Assembly: GCF_017311165.1 (NCBI RefSeq)
Contig: NZ_CP062973.1
Coordinates: forward strand, 1,364,001-1,428,000
DNA: 64,000 nucleotides
Direction of reading: 5' to 3'
Origin: Psychroflexus sp. ALD_RP9
Lineage (GTDB): Bacteria; Bacteroidota; Bacteroidia; Flavobacteriales; Flavobacteriaceae
Shown piece by piece: positions 42,795-51,426 of this stretch. Below the pieces are notes generated by a model. It was not told the DNA's origin. It made no database searches and saw only the letters and a list, made by a program, of their open reading frames with translations. Each line of letters begins with the position of its first letter. Positions within the stretch are counted from its first letter, which is position 1. Both the position numbers and the translations under genes were made by a program.

Positions 42795-44930
42795 TTAAGG
42801 TTTTATAGATTTTTCGGCCACTTTATAATCTGCGTTTGTTTCAAGTTCGCTTAAAACTTGAATGGCTTCTTTTACATAAGCATCTTTTGATAGACTTTTA
42901 TACCATCGATTACGCTTTTCAGCCAAAGCGGAATCACTTTCAAACTTAGCCATTTCGTAAGGTAAGGCTTTGAATTCTAAATTATTAGAGTAATTGTTTA
43001 TATCTTCAAAGCGCTCAGATTGTTGACGCATATCTTCTTGATCAGCTCTATAAATTTCGTAGTTTAAGCTAAAGGTATTCATGTCTCTTTGAGACTTGAT
43101 CCATTGTGCATTTTCATCAATTAATTGAAGAACTTTATTTTGATTTAAACGCTTGATCGAGTTTTTAATCACTTCATCATAATTTTTATAACCATTCCAC
43201 GGCGAATATGAAGCCGCAGCAATTTTATCCCATGGCATAGGGTTTTCATAATCACGTTCTCCAATATCTATGTATGAGTAACGATCTGGAACAGGAACAT
43301 CGCTTTCAACGCCTTTTAATTGAGTAGAGCCGCCATTAATTCGATAAAATTTTTGTGTGGTAATTTTTAAAGCACCCATATCACCAAATGTACTATTTTT
43401 CATCCAACGGTTAAGGTCAACCACATTTTGAACGGTGCCTTTACCGTAGGTTTGCTTACTCCCAATAATAATAGCTCGTTTGTAATCTTGCATGGCTGCC
43501 GCTAAAATTTCTGAAGCTGAGGCTGACAATTCATTGACTAAAATAACTAAGGGTTTATTCCACAATATATTACGGTCGGTATCTTTTAAAACTTCAACAT
43601 CGTTTTTACGATCTCTTACTTGAACAACAGGCCCATTTTTAATAAAAAAGCCTGCAATATCAACAACTGTTGAGAGTGAACCACCACCATTATTCCTTAA
43701 ATCAATTACAAGTCCTTCAACATTTTCTTGGTTTAGGCGTTCAATTTCTTTTTTAATATCAGATGCAGCATTTCTGTTCTTGTAATTATTAACATCAAAA
43801 TAAAATTTCGGTAAATTGATGATGCCATAATTGTGATTTTCTTTCTTAGTTACTGCTGTTTTGGCGTAGGTTTCTTCAATTTCAACAACATCTCTAACTA
43901 TTGAAATATTTTCAATTTTACCATCTACTTTCTTAACGGTTAATGTTACCATTGTAGATTTTGGGCCTTTAATTAATTCTACGGCATCACTAAGTCGCAT
44001 GCCTGTAATTGTTACCGCTTGATCTTCATCTTCTTGTTTTACTTTTTGAATGACATCACCAACTTCTAGTTTTCCGTTCTTCCAGGCAGGTCCGCCAGAA
44101 ATAATTTCAACAATTTTAATGTTGTTGGTTTGCTTTTGTAATCGAGCACCAATACCTTCTAATTTTCCTGACATTGAGATATCAAAACGCTCTTTGTCTT
44201 GAGGTGCTAGATAATTAGTGTGAGGATCGAATTGGCTAACTATACTATTAACATAAATACCGAACCAATCTTTGCGTTCTAAGTCGCTCATGGTTGAATA
44301 GAAATTTTTAAGCGATTTTCTGGTTAACTCTCGTGCTTCAACTTCTAGTGAATCTAAAGGTTTAGGTTCAAAGTTATCTTCATCTTTTTGGCGTTGTTCT
44401 TGTTCTTCAACTAAGTCGATGTAGTTAGATAAAGTTGTAAACTTTAATTGTTTACGCCAACGCTCTTTAAGTTCTCGGTTGTTTTTAGCATAATTCAATT
44501 CATCATAATCGGTTGATATCATTTCATCTTTACCGAAATTAAAAGGTTGGTCTAAAATTTCAATATAAAAGCCCTTAGTTGCCTCCATTTGTGATTGCAA
44601 GTTCTCATAGGCTTGGTTAAAAAAAGTAATGTCTCTTCCTTTTATAGCATCATCGATTTCAGTTTTATAAGCATTTAGATCTTTTATTTGCTTTTGTGTA
44701 AAATAGCGTTTCATTGGATCAAGCGTACCCATGAAATCTTTGTAAACCGCTTCTGAAAAATCATCATTCATAGATTTCATATCGTAATGACCTTGATTAA
44801 TCACGAAACTGATGAGCTCAATAAGCACTTTATCTTTATCTGAATCGGCATCGAATTTCTTGGTGGTAAAACTGCACGATGTAATTGAAAGTACAGTAAT
44901 AACAAATAGTACAAATATGTTTTTCTTCAT
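42795..44930 (-). CDS. Carboxy-terminal processing (tail-specific) protease
   Basis: 711-residue periplasmic S41 protease of the Prc type. The signal peptide looks lipoprotein-like (VLSITSCSF). An N-terminal helical domain precedes a PDZ domain (about 245-330). The protease core has the nucleophile in ELSASASEILAAAMQDY and the general-base Lys in KQTYGKGTVQ. A C-terminal domain typical of Prc (DUF3340-like) follows. Family members trim C-terminal tails of envelope proteins and tune peptidoglycan hydrolases. It is first in a unit with the ABC permease. Confidence 0.95.
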   Translation of the reverse strand: MKKNIFVLFVITVLSITSCSFTTKKFDADSDKDKVLIELISFVINQGHYDMKSMNDDFSEAVYKDFMGTLDPMKRYFTQKQIKDLNAYKTEIDDAIKGRDITFFNQAYENLQSQMEATKGFYIEILDQPFNFGKDEMISTDYDELNYAKNNRELKERWRKQLKFTTLSNYIDLVEEQEQRQKDEDNFEPKPLDSLEVEARELTRKSLKNFYSTMSDLERKDWFGIYVNSIVSQFDPHTNYLAPQDKERFDISMSGKLEGIGARLQKQTNNIKIVEIISGGPAWKNGKLEVGDVIQKVKQEDEDQAVTITGMRLSDAVELIKGPKSTMVTLTVKKVDGKIENISIVRDVVEIEETYAKTAVTKKENHNYGIINLPKFYFDVNNYKNRNAASDIKKEIERLNQENVEGLVIDLRNNGGGSLSTVVDIAGFFIKNGPVVQVRDRKNDVEVLKDTDRNILWNKPLVILVNELSASASEILAAAMQDYKRAIIIGSKQTYGKGTVQNVVDLNRWMKNSTFGDMGALKITTQKFYRINGGSTQLKGVESDVPVPDRYSYIDIGERDYENPMPWDKIAAASYSPWNGYKNYDEVIKNSIKRLNQNKVLQLIDENAQWIKSQRDMNTFSLNYEIYRADQEDMRQQSERFEDINNYSNNLEFKALPYEMAKFESDSALAEKRNRWYKSLSKDAYVKEAIQVLSELETNADYKVAEKSIKP

Positions 44931-45067
44931 AATTTAAAATATCTTCAAATAAACAAAAAATTGAACTTTAATAGTGCAATTTGAATTTAAAATTAATGCA
45001 AAATCAATCGTATTCAACTAATAATTTGTTAAACCTAAGAAACAGGCTTAAATCTCCTATAAAGTTT

Positions 45068-45090
45068 TACTTTTGACCTAAAATTTAGGT
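45068..45090 (+). promoter_or_regulatory. surE -7 box with overlapping palindrome
   Basis: TACTTTTG at 45068-45075 fits the TAnnTTTG consensus. Directly adjoining is a 15-base palindrome, ACCTAAAATTTAGGT (45076-45090), covering the predicted transcription start and ending one base before the surE ATG at 45092. It could be a repressor site or a start-site hairpin hiding the start codon. Confidence 0.5.
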
Positions 45091-45091
45091 T

Positions 45092-45871
45092 ATGAATAAA
45101 AGACCACTTATTTTAGTTACTAATGATGATGGGATTACAGCGCCAGGAATTCGGCATTTAATCTCTATAATGAAAACTTTAGGAGAGGTTGTTGTAGTCG
45201 CGCCTGATCGACCGCAAAGTGGTATGGGACATGCCATTACAATAAGCGATAACTTGTATTGCGACCCTGTTACTATTGATAAATATTCTGAAATTAAAGA
45301 ATATAGTTGTTCAGGAACACCAGCCGATTGTGTAAAAATTGGAACCCAAGAAATACTTGACCGTCAACCAGATTTATTAGTTAGCGGCATTAATCATGGT
45401 TCAAATGCTTCTGTGAATGTGATATATTCTGGTACCATGAGCGCAGCGGTTGAAGCGGGTATTGAAGGAATTCCTGCTATTGGGTTTTCGTTACTAGATT
45501 ACAGCATGGAAGCTGACTTTAAACCCACTACAAAATTTGTCAAGCGTATTACTCAACAGGTATTAGCACATGGTCTACCTGAAGGTTGTGTTTTAAATGT
45601 TAACTTTCCTGTTGCTGAAAGCAGCGAAATTAAAGGCATTAAAGTTTGCCGTCAAGCAAAAGCACATTGGCAAGAGCAATTCGACAAACGCTCTAACCCA
45701 CAAGGTCGAGATTATTACTGGCTTTCTGGAGAATTTATTAATAATGATAAAGGTGAAAATACCGATATTGAAGCTTTAGAACAAAATTACGTGTCGGTGG
45801 TACCTGTTCAATTCGATTTAACAGCACATCGTGCAATGGAGACATTAAATAAATGGAAATTAAATGATTAA
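45092..45871 (+). CDS. surE: 5'/3'-nucleotidase SurE
   Basis: 259-residue metal-dependent nucleoside monophosphate phosphatase. The metal-binding TNDDGITAPGI (Asp-Asp) is at the N-terminus, followed by VVAPDRPQSGMGHAIT, SGTPADCVKIG and the ISGINHGSNASVNVIYSGTMSAAVEA block (metal-binding Asn). It overlaps a small membrane-protein gene by eight bases, and that gene overlaps a thioesterase gene, making a three-gene unit. The ctp gene is divergent from it. Confidence 0.96.
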   Translation: MNKRPLILVTNDDGITAPGIRHLISIMKTLGEVVVVAPDRPQSGMGHAITISDNLYCDPVTIDKYSEIKEYSCSGTPADCVKIGTQEILDRQPDLLVSGINHGSNASVNVIYSGTMSAAVEAGIEGIPAIGFSLLDYSMEADFKPTTKFVKRITQQVLAHGLPEGCVLNVNFPVAESSEIKGIKVCRQAKAHWQEQFDKRSNPQGRDYYWLSGEFINNDKGENTDIEALEQNYVSVVPVQFDLTAHRAMETLNKWKLND

Positions 45872-46151
45872 ACAGATTTTAATAGGCTTTATAATAGGAG
45901 TGATTGCAAACCTTGCTGGGCTATATTTATACGTTTATTTTTTTACAGACTATGAAATCGAAGTTGCCTTACGCTTAAGTTATCAAGATGGTTTTATAGG
46001 TAAATTAATTGCTTTAGGTGCTGTGCTTAATTTTTTACCTTTTTTTGTATTCATTAAAAAGAAACAAGATTATCGGGCTAGAGGCGTTTTAATAGCCACG
46101 ATATTAAGCGCTATTTTAATTTTAATCAGCAAAATAATTGACTATGTATAG
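45864..46151 (+). CDS. Small three-helix membrane protein
   Basis: 95 residues, three hydrophobic segments (about 4-26, 46-66 and 75-94). The loop KKKQDYRARG is basic, so the second loop is probably cytoplasmic. No named family recognised, but the protein is typical of conserved flavobacterial genes next to surE. Overlaps by eight bases at both ends (surE and thioesterase). Confidence 0.7.
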   Translation: MIKQILIGFIIGVIANLAGLYLYVYFFTDYEIEVALRLSYQDGFIGKLIALGAVLNFLPFFVFIKKKQDYRARGVLIATILSAILILISKIIDYV

Positions 46152-46620
46152 TAAAAGATTTGACGTTCGCTGGAGTGATATTGATGCTAATCGACATTTA
46201 GCAAACTCAGCTTATCAAAATATGATGAGTCATGCGCGTATGGCGTTTTTAATACAAAATGGTTTTACTCATGAGGCATTAATTAGCCATAACCTTGGGC
46301 CAATTGTGTTTTATGAGCATATCTACTATTTTAAAGAAATTATGCCTGAAGATCAGGTAACTGTAAGCATTGCTCTCAAAGGTTTATCTAAAGATGGTCG
46401 TTTTTTTCAGTTTGAACATAATTTCTATAATCAAAATGGAAAGAATTGTGCTAGAGCTGAAATGATGGGTTCATGGATTGATATGAAATCTAGAAAGTTA
46501 ACAGGTTTACCAGATGAAATGTTACAAAGTATTGAAGCCATGGATAAAACAGCTGACTTTAAAGTGCTAACCAAAGAAGATACTCGAAAACACCAACAAG
46601 TACCTAAAGATATAGATTAA
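46144..46620 (+). CDS. Acyl-CoA thioesterase, hot-dog fold
   Basis: 158-residue 4-hydroxybenzoyl-CoA thioesterase-like protein. The opening FDVRWSDIDANRHLANSAYQNMM is the family active-site region with catalytic Asp and the His-Asn pair. The long central strand RFFQFEHNFYNQNGKNCARAEMMG follows. A TTG two codons upstream is in frame, but ATG 46144 is preferred. It overlaps the previous gene by eight bases. Its stop abuts the stop of the convergent EamA gene with no spare base. Confidence 0.9.
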   Translation: MYSKRFDVRWSDIDANRHLANSAYQNMMSHARMAFLIQNGFTHEALISHNLGPIVFYEHIYYFKEIMPEDQVTVSIALKGLSKDGRFFQFEHNFYNQNGKNCARAEMMGSWIDMKSRKLTGLPDEMLQSIEAMDKTADFKVLTKEDTRKHQQVPKDID

Positions 46621-47523
46621 TCAAGACCTGGCACGTTTTCGTGCTGGGTTTTTAGTTACCATAAAAACACCTAAAAATACTAAACCAGCTGAAAGCACTT
46701 TGAGCGCTGTCATTTGGTCCACACCCGATATAACTGCATAAGCAATGGCAATTACGGGTTGTAGATAAACAAATACACCAATTGTAGAGGCAGAAACTTG
46801 TCTTAATGCATAGGTATTTAGTAAATAGGTTAAAAAGGTGGTTCCAATTACAACAAAGCTCATGCGCCAAATTGCTGAAAATGGTAAATTAAGCCAGTCA
46901 ACTTCAGTGAACTCGCTAATGGTAATTGGGAAATTTATAATAACTGCCGTTAAAAATAACCACTTCATCAATGTAAATGGATGATATTTTGCTGTTAAAG
47001 GTCTTACAACGATAAGGTAAAGGCCAAAAGAAAGCGCGTTAATAATAATTAAGGTGTTTCCTAATGGAATATTAGGGGCATTTGTTGTGGTTTCTTTTCC
47101 GAAAACAACTAAAGCTATGGCGCCAGCTAACCCAATAATAGCACCACTTATTTTGAGTATAGTTAGTTTTTCACGAATTAATATCGCAGATAAGATAAAC
47201 ACCAAAATAGGTGATAAAGTCACAATTACCGAACTATTTATTGGTGTTGATAGACTCAAGCCTTTAAAGAAAAAAAGCATATTAATGACCATTCCAAATA
47301 CCGCTGAAGCAATTAGCCTTGGCCAATCTGCACGATCTATTTTTTCAGGTTTTATAAACAAACCAACAAGCCAAAATAGAATTGCAGCACCACTAACTCT
47401 AAGCAAAATAAAGCCTAATGGCTGAATGTAAGTTGGCATTAAACCTTTAGCTAAGGTGTGATTTATACCATAAATACTTGTCGCACCAAACGCAGCTAAC
47501 AAAGCTAAAACCCTAGGACTCAT
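46621..47523 (-). CDS. EamA/DMT-family exporter
   Basis: 300-residue drug/metabolite transporter with ten predicted membrane helices in two EamA repeats (INHTLAKGLMPTYIQPLGFILLR in the first; FGLYLIVVRPLTAKYHPFTLMKW in the second). Substrate unknown; relatives export amino acids, nucleosides or metabolites. The frame is open to 47592, but ATG 47523 gives the family-like start MSPRVLALLAA. It overlaps the ArsC-like gene by 11 bases and so is the last gene of the minus-strand unit from the oxidase cluster. Confidence 0.92.
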   Translation of the reverse strand: MSPRVLALLAAFGATSIYGINHTLAKGLMPTYIQPLGFILLRVSGAAILFWLVGLFIKPEKIDRADWPRLIASAVFGMVINMLFFFKGLSLSTPINSSVIVTLSPILVFILSAILIREKLTILKISGAIIGLAGAIALVVFGKETTTNAPNIPLGNTLIIINALSFGLYLIVVRPLTAKYHPFTLMKWLFLTAVIINFPITISEFTEVDWLNLPFSAIWRMSFVVIGTTFLTYLLNTYALRQVSASTIGVFVYLQPVIAIAYAVISGVDQMTALKVLSAGLVFLGVFMVTKNPARKRARS

Positions 47524-47869
47524 TAAAAAAATCTTGCAAAGCTGTTTTGGTTGCTTTTGAGTTACCAATAAAAACCTTTTCATTATACACAAAAACAGGA
47601 CGTTTGAGCAAGGTATAGTGTTCTAAAATAAGTGCTTTTGTTTCATCTTCGCTTAATTCACGGTTTTTAAGATTGAGTTCTTTGTAGATTCTAGCGCGCT
47701 TATTGAGTAAATCTTTATAAGAGTCGACCTCATTTTTTAAGAACTTCAATTCATCTGAAGAAATGGGTTCTTTTTTGATGTCTTGCAGAGTTAAATCACT
47801 TGGAAGATTTAAGCTATCAATGATTTTCTTACAAGTGTCACAAGTTGAAAGGTAAAACACTTTTTTCAT
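47513..47869 (-). CDS. ArsC/Spx-like thioredoxin-fold protein
   Basis: 118-residue member of the arsenate reductase (ArsC)/Spx family. It carries CDTCKK (Cys about 10 and 13) at the N-terminus, helical middle RARIYKELNL and the conserved LKRPVFVYNEKVFIGN ending. Both cysteines are present, so it may be redox active. Membership alone does not prove arsenate reduction; it could be a YffB-like or regulatory protein. It overlaps its upstream neighbour by four bases and the downstream EamA gene by 11. Confidence 0.85.
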   Translation of the reverse strand: MKKVFYLSTCDTCKKIIDSLNLPSDLTLQDIKKEPISSDELKFLKNEVDSYKDLLNKRARIYKELNLKNRELSEDETKALILEHYTLLKRPVFVYNEKVFIGNSKATKTALQDFFNES

Positions 47870-48093
47870 GATTCGGTGCTTTGTTTTTTCTTAAAACTTC
47901 GGTAGACGAAGTATAATACACCACCTACTAAAATGTAAGGGAAAGCCATCAGATAAACAATACCATTGTTAATACCTTCGGCGGCACTATTGTCTGCCTC
48001 AGACTCTAAAACTGCTCTACACATCGAACATTGTGAAAATGCTTCAACTTGTGTAAAAAATAAAAGCAGAATATAGATTATATGTTTTTTCAT
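47866..48093 (-). CDS. Small exported Cys-containing membrane protein of the oxidase cluster
   Basis: 75 residues from ATG 48093; the longer frame overlaps the DUF420 gene and is rejected. Signal or anchor segment (KKHIIYILLLFFTQVEAFSQ), then CSMC at the start of the mature part, a membrane helix (about 46-66) and a basic tail. A thiol pair directly after the export signal suits copper or heme handling during oxidase assembly; this is inferred from position among SCO and DUF420 genes. Confidence 0.75.
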   Translation of the reverse strand: MKKHIIYILLLFFTQVEAFSQCSMCRAVLESEADNSAAEGINNGIVYLMAFPYILVGGVLYFVYRSFKKKQSTES

Positions 48094-48104
48094 GATGTCA
48101 TTTT

Positions 48105-48641
48105 TTAATAATAAGGATACATAAAAAGATAAACTAAAACACCTGTTATAGCAACGTACATCCAAATAGGGAAGGTCCAACGGGCAATCTTTTTATGCTT
48201 TTCATATTCTCCAGTTAAACCACGGTACATGGTAAATAATACTAAGGGAATTATAATTCCTGACAAGACAATATGCGAAATTAAAACAAAGAAATATATT
48301 GGTCTAATTAGACCTTCACCTCCAAAAGGAACTGGATCAATGCTAATTTTAGAAAGTACGTAACTTACCAAAAATACCACGGATAACAAAAAAGCCGTGA
48401 TCATAACATTGCGATGCAACTCTTTTTTTTGTTGTTTAATTAACCTGTAACCTACAAATAAAAGAATGGCAGTTAAGCCATTGATGACTGCATGAAAGAA
48501 TGGAAATGTGCCAACATCTACACCAAACAGATTTGTGCGTTCAGGAAGAAGCATTAAGATAACAACAATAATAGGAACGAGGATTGATAAAGCTATAATT
48601 GTGGGTATCGCTATTTTATCTACTTTAGAAATGCTTTTCAT
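48105..48641 (-). CDS. DUF420 family membrane protein
   Basis: 178 residues with five membrane helices. Family landmarks: FFHAVINGLTAILLFVGYRLIKQQKKELHRNVM and FFVLISHIVLSGIIIPLVL, with several conserved His residues placed near the membrane surface (FFHA, LHRN, ISHI, KHKK). DUF420 proteins occur with cytochrome oxidase and SCO genes and are thought to take part in oxidase assembly. Its ATG overlaps the SCO stop by four bases. Confidence 0.9.
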   Translation of the reverse strand: MKSISKVDKIAIPTIIALSILVPIIVVILMLLPERTNLFGVDVGTFPFFHAVINGLTAILLFVGYRLIKQQKKELHRNVMITAFLLSVVFLVSYVLSKISIDPVPFGGEGLIRPIYFFVLISHIVLSGIIIPLVLFTMYRGLTGEYEKHKKIARWTFPIWMYVAITGVLVYLFMYPYY

Positions 48642-49315
48642 TGTAATAAGAGTTTAATGTCTTCAATTAAGATGTCTATTTGAGGGTCTTCTTCACCTTC
48701 GCCATCAGGAGCGTCATGTGGTACAGAGCCACGATAAAAAACAATGGGGTTACCAAATTCATCTCTTCGGCAACGAATGTAGCCGTCTTGATCTACTAAA
48801 GCGAAATAGCCTGAATGCTCAAAACCACCTGGTGCATTTTCATCTTCTGCAGCATAAATATTGAAGCCTTTATTAGCAAGTTGATAAATATCGTTTTGAT
48901 TTCCTGTAAGCAAATGCCAATTTGGATGTTTGATATTATATTCTTCAGCATAATCAGCTAAAACTTCAGGCGTGTCATTTTCAGGATTTATAGTGAATGA
49001 TGCGATACCGAAATCTAAATTACCGTAGAACTCATTTTGCACTTCAACTAAGTTATTGGTCATAATTGGGCAAATAGTTGGGCAAGTTGCAAAAAAGAAT
49101 TCAACGACATAGACCTTATCATTATAGGTTTGGTTCGAAATTGTATCCTTGGCTTGATTAACAAATTCAAATTGAGGTACTTTTTTCTTTTTCCCATTAA
49201 TTTCTAGATAGGCGAGTGACTCACTTGAGTTTCTGCTACCAAATTCTTTAACGACCCAAATACCAAAAATGAGCACGATTAATGAAATACCGACGTATGA
49301 ATATTTTTTACCCAT
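48638..49315 (-). CDS. SCO1/SenC family copper chaperone (copy 2)
   Basis: 225-residue anchored thioredoxin-fold protein. An N-terminal helix (about 5-24) is followed by the metal motif ATCPTICPIM (CxxxC) and the distal His in GGFEHSGYFALVD. Position inside the oxidase cluster and before DUF420 makes it the likely chaperone for the CuA site. It differs clearly in sequence from copy 1 at 13323. The C-terminus has an acidic stretch (PDGEGEEDPQ). Confidence 0.94.
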   Translation of the reverse strand: MGKKYSYVGISLIVLIFGIWVVKEFGSRNSSESLAYLEINGKKKKVPQFEFVNQAKDTISNQTYNDKVYVVEFFFATCPTICPIMTNNLVEVQNEFYGNLDFGIASFTINPENDTPEVLADYAEEYNIKHPNWHLLTGNQNDIYQLANKGFNIYAAEDENAPGGFEHSGYFALVDQDGYIRCRRDEFGNPIVFYRGSVPHDAPDGEGEEDPQIDILIEDIKLLLQ

Positions 49316-49953
49316 TATTGACGTTTTGCTTTGTATTTTTTAAGTGCAAGTCTATATTCAGCTAGGATAATTTTAACATCATCATTAAATTTATCACTAA
49401 TTTCTGCGAGGTTACTCATATCATAGCCATACTTAATACCTTCATCCTCGTCATCGCTTCGCCCTCTGAGGTTTAATTTTTTATCGATAATGAACATGAG
49501 GTTGGTTGCTAAGTTTTGATCAAGATTTAAATCTGTATTTAGGCTTTTAAAGAGTTTAGAGATATTTTCAGATTCAAGAACTAAAAATTTCCAATTTTTA
49601 CTACTAGAGGTTTTATCAATTTCGGCCTTAAATGCATTAATCTTTTCTACTTGATCAGGTGTAATGACTGAGACGACCTGAAAATCTTTAAACTCATGAT
49701 AGCGATCGTATATTTTTTCTTTAACATTAAAGGCGTAAACTTTTTTAATGTCAAAATCTTTACCAAAAAACGAGAGTAATGTGATTTTATTTTCAAAATC
49801 TACTTTAGATTCTTCAGATAGATTCTCTAAGGTCGTGATATTATTTTTTAGTTTTGGAAGTTTTGCAAAGTTATTAATACCACTTGAAAAGAAGAGATAT
49901 GCCACTAAAGGCAGTATAAAAAGTATAACTAGTACAAGGCGTTTTTTAGTCAT
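49315..49953 (-). CDS. Anchored thioredoxin-like protein lacking cysteines
   Basis: 212 residues. An N-terminal membrane helix (about 5-23) precedes a domain with a thioredoxin/SCO-like pattern: strand NKITLLSFFGKDFDIKK where SCO has its CxxxC, then VVSVITPD, and NLMFIIDKKLNLRGR where SCO proteins have the FxLVDxxGxIR strand. There is no cysteine in the protein, so it cannot bind copper by thiols or do disulfide exchange. One base overlaps the true SCO gene. A structural partner for SCO is a possible role. Confidence 0.65.
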   Translation of the reverse strand: MTKKRLVLVILFILPLVAYLFFSSGINNFAKLPKLKNNITTLENLSEESKVDFENKITLLSFFGKDFDIKKVYAFNVKEKIYDRYHEFKDFQVVSVITPDQVEKINAFKAEIDKTSSSKNWKFLVLESENISKLFKSLNTDLNLDQNLATNLMFIIDKKLNLRGRSDDEDEGIKYGYDMSNLAEISDKFNDDVKIILAEYRLALKKYKAKRQ

Positions 49954-49974
49954 CTAAATTTTTTTCAAAATTAA

Positions 49975-50002
49975 AAAAGGCGGTTGATTAAAACCGCCTT
50001 TT
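49975..50002 (-). terminator. Internal terminator after cytochrome oxidase subunit IV
   Basis: An 11-bp stem (49975-49985 with 49992-50002) with GGCGGTT core and a six-base loop. On the minus strand it runs into T residues. It divides the structural oxidase genes upstream from the SCO-DUF420-ArsC group downstream. Confidence 0.88.
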
Positions 50003-50024
50003 CTATGAATTTTTAACCTATAAT

Positions 50025-50387
50025 TTAGAAATCCCAACTAATATAACCATTGGTGTATACATCATGTATATAATCTCCTTCAATTAGTAAAATAGCAATA
50101 AGGTAGCAGATGAGAAACACGCCAGTCCAAACAACTGTTCTTCGTAAGCCTGCAGACTCATGCTCCATGTGCATAAATGCCCATGTAATGTAATACGCTT
50201 TGAAAATGGTAAGGATAATGAAAATCCAGTTCAGTAGTGAGGTTATTGCGAAGTCGGTTTCTACTAGAAATTCAGGTTTTATTATCCCTAAAATCACTTC
50301 TACAATAGTTAAAACAGAAAGTATTATGAAGACTTCCCAAATTCGTTTTGTTGCTGATGATTTATTGTGTGTTGTATCTGTTGCCAT
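50025..50387 (-). CDS. Cytochrome c oxidase subunit IV-like protein
   Basis: 120 residues from ATG 50387; the longer frame overlaps the upstream subunit III gene. Three membrane helices (about 19-37, 46-67 and 82-102), with family features FKAYYITWAFMHMEHESAGLRR. This matches the small CtaF/CoxD-type subunit of bacterial caa3-like oxidases. It follows two subunit III-type genes with 10 bases between and precedes a strong terminator. Confidence 0.88.
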   Translation of the reverse strand: MATDTTHNKSSATKRIWEVFIILSVLTIVEVILGIIKPEFLVETDFAITSLLNWIFIILTIFKAYYITWAFMHMEHESAGLRRTVVWTGVFLICYLIAILLIEGDYIHDVYTNGYISWDF

Positions 50388-50397
50388 AATATATAAT

Positions 50398-51384
50398 TTA
50401 TACAAGATAGAAGAATGTGAAAACGAAAACCCAAACAAGGTCTACAAAGTGCCAATAAAGACCAACTTTTTCTACCATTTCGTAAGAGCCTCTTTTCTCG
50501 TAAGTGCCTATAAGAACATTAAAAAATATAATTATTAAAATCACTACACCAGAGAATACGTGAAAACCGTGAAAACCAGTGATAAAGAAAAAGAAGTCTG
50601 CAAATAATTGTGGTCCATATTCATTTCTAGTAAGGTTAGCACCTTCAACCACTCTAGTTACTCGATTATTAAGATATTGTTCAGCTTCAGCTCTATCTAA
50701 AATCGTTTTTTCACCTGCTTCATTTAGTTGCATTGTTCTGATCGAATATTCGCTTTTTTGCATAAAGCCAGCCTTAATTTCTTCTAGCGTAACACTTGGC
50801 TGTTCGTTACCTGATTGATACCAGATACCATTATTGGCTTTATGTTCTCGATCTATTTCAGTTAGTGGGACTGCAATATCATTAATTGAAACTCGATGGC
50901 CGTCATTATCAACAAATTGAAGTATATCGCCACCTTTTGTTTCTATAGCGCCATATTCGCCTTTGATAAAGTTTTTCCATTCCCAAGCTTGTGAGCCTAA
51001 GAATACAATACCACCTAAAATAGTCAGCGCCATATAGGTAACTACTTTGTTTTTTTTCATATGATGTCCAGCATCAACGGCAAGCACCATTGTTACAGAT
51101 GAAAAAATAAGTATGAATGTCATTAAGGCAACATAATACATTGGTGCATCCACACCATGTAAAAAAGGGAAGTGATTAAATACTTCGTCGGCGATAGGCC
51201 ATTCATTAATAAATTTAAATCTTGAAAAACCGTAAGCGGCTAAGAATGCTGAAAAAGTAAGGGCATCTGAAGTGATGAAAAACCACATCATTAACTTACC
51301 GTAGCTTGCTTTAAGTGGCTTGCTGTCTCCGCCACCCCAAAGTTTACCTTCGGTTCCTGTTTTAGCAACAGTTGTAGACTCCAT
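50398..51384 (-). CDS. Cytochrome c oxidase subunit III with long insertion
   Basis: 328 residues. Subunit III helices flank a 100-residue hydrophilic insertion (about 140-245) after the SQAWEWKNFIKGEYG segment; typical bacterial subunit III is about 200 residues. Landmarks are KLMMWFFITSDALTFSAFLAAY, the C-terminal FITGFHGFHVFSGVVILII, and LYWHFVDLVWVFVFTFFYL. Subunit III supports proton uptake and stability of the oxidase. It is preceded 42 bases upstream by a second, shorter subunit III-type gene. Confidence 0.93.
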   Translation of the reverse strand: MESTTVAKTGTEGKLWGGGDSKPLKASYGKLMMWFFITSDALTFSAFLAAYGFSRFKFINEWPIADEVFNHFPFLHGVDAPMYYVALMTFILIFSSVTMVLAVDAGHHMKKNKVVTYMALTILGGIVFLGSQAWEWKNFIKGEYGAIETKGGDILQFVDNDGHRVSINDIAVPLTEIDREHKANNGIWYQSGNEQPSVTLEEIKAGFMQKSEYSIRTMQLNEAGEKTILDRAEAEQYLNNRVTRVVEGANLTRNEYGPQLFADFFFFITGFHGFHVFSGVVILIIIFFNVLIGTYEKRGSYEMVEKVGLYWHFVDLVWVFVFTFFYLV

Positions 51385-51426
51385 AAAATTAAATATTAGT
51401 TAGTGCAAAAATAGACAAAAAAGTTT

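Noticed and set aside
47524..47592. N-terminal extension of the EamA transporter
   Set aside because: It would overlap most of the ArsC-like gene's end in another frame and lacks membrane character; ATG 47523 gives the family start.
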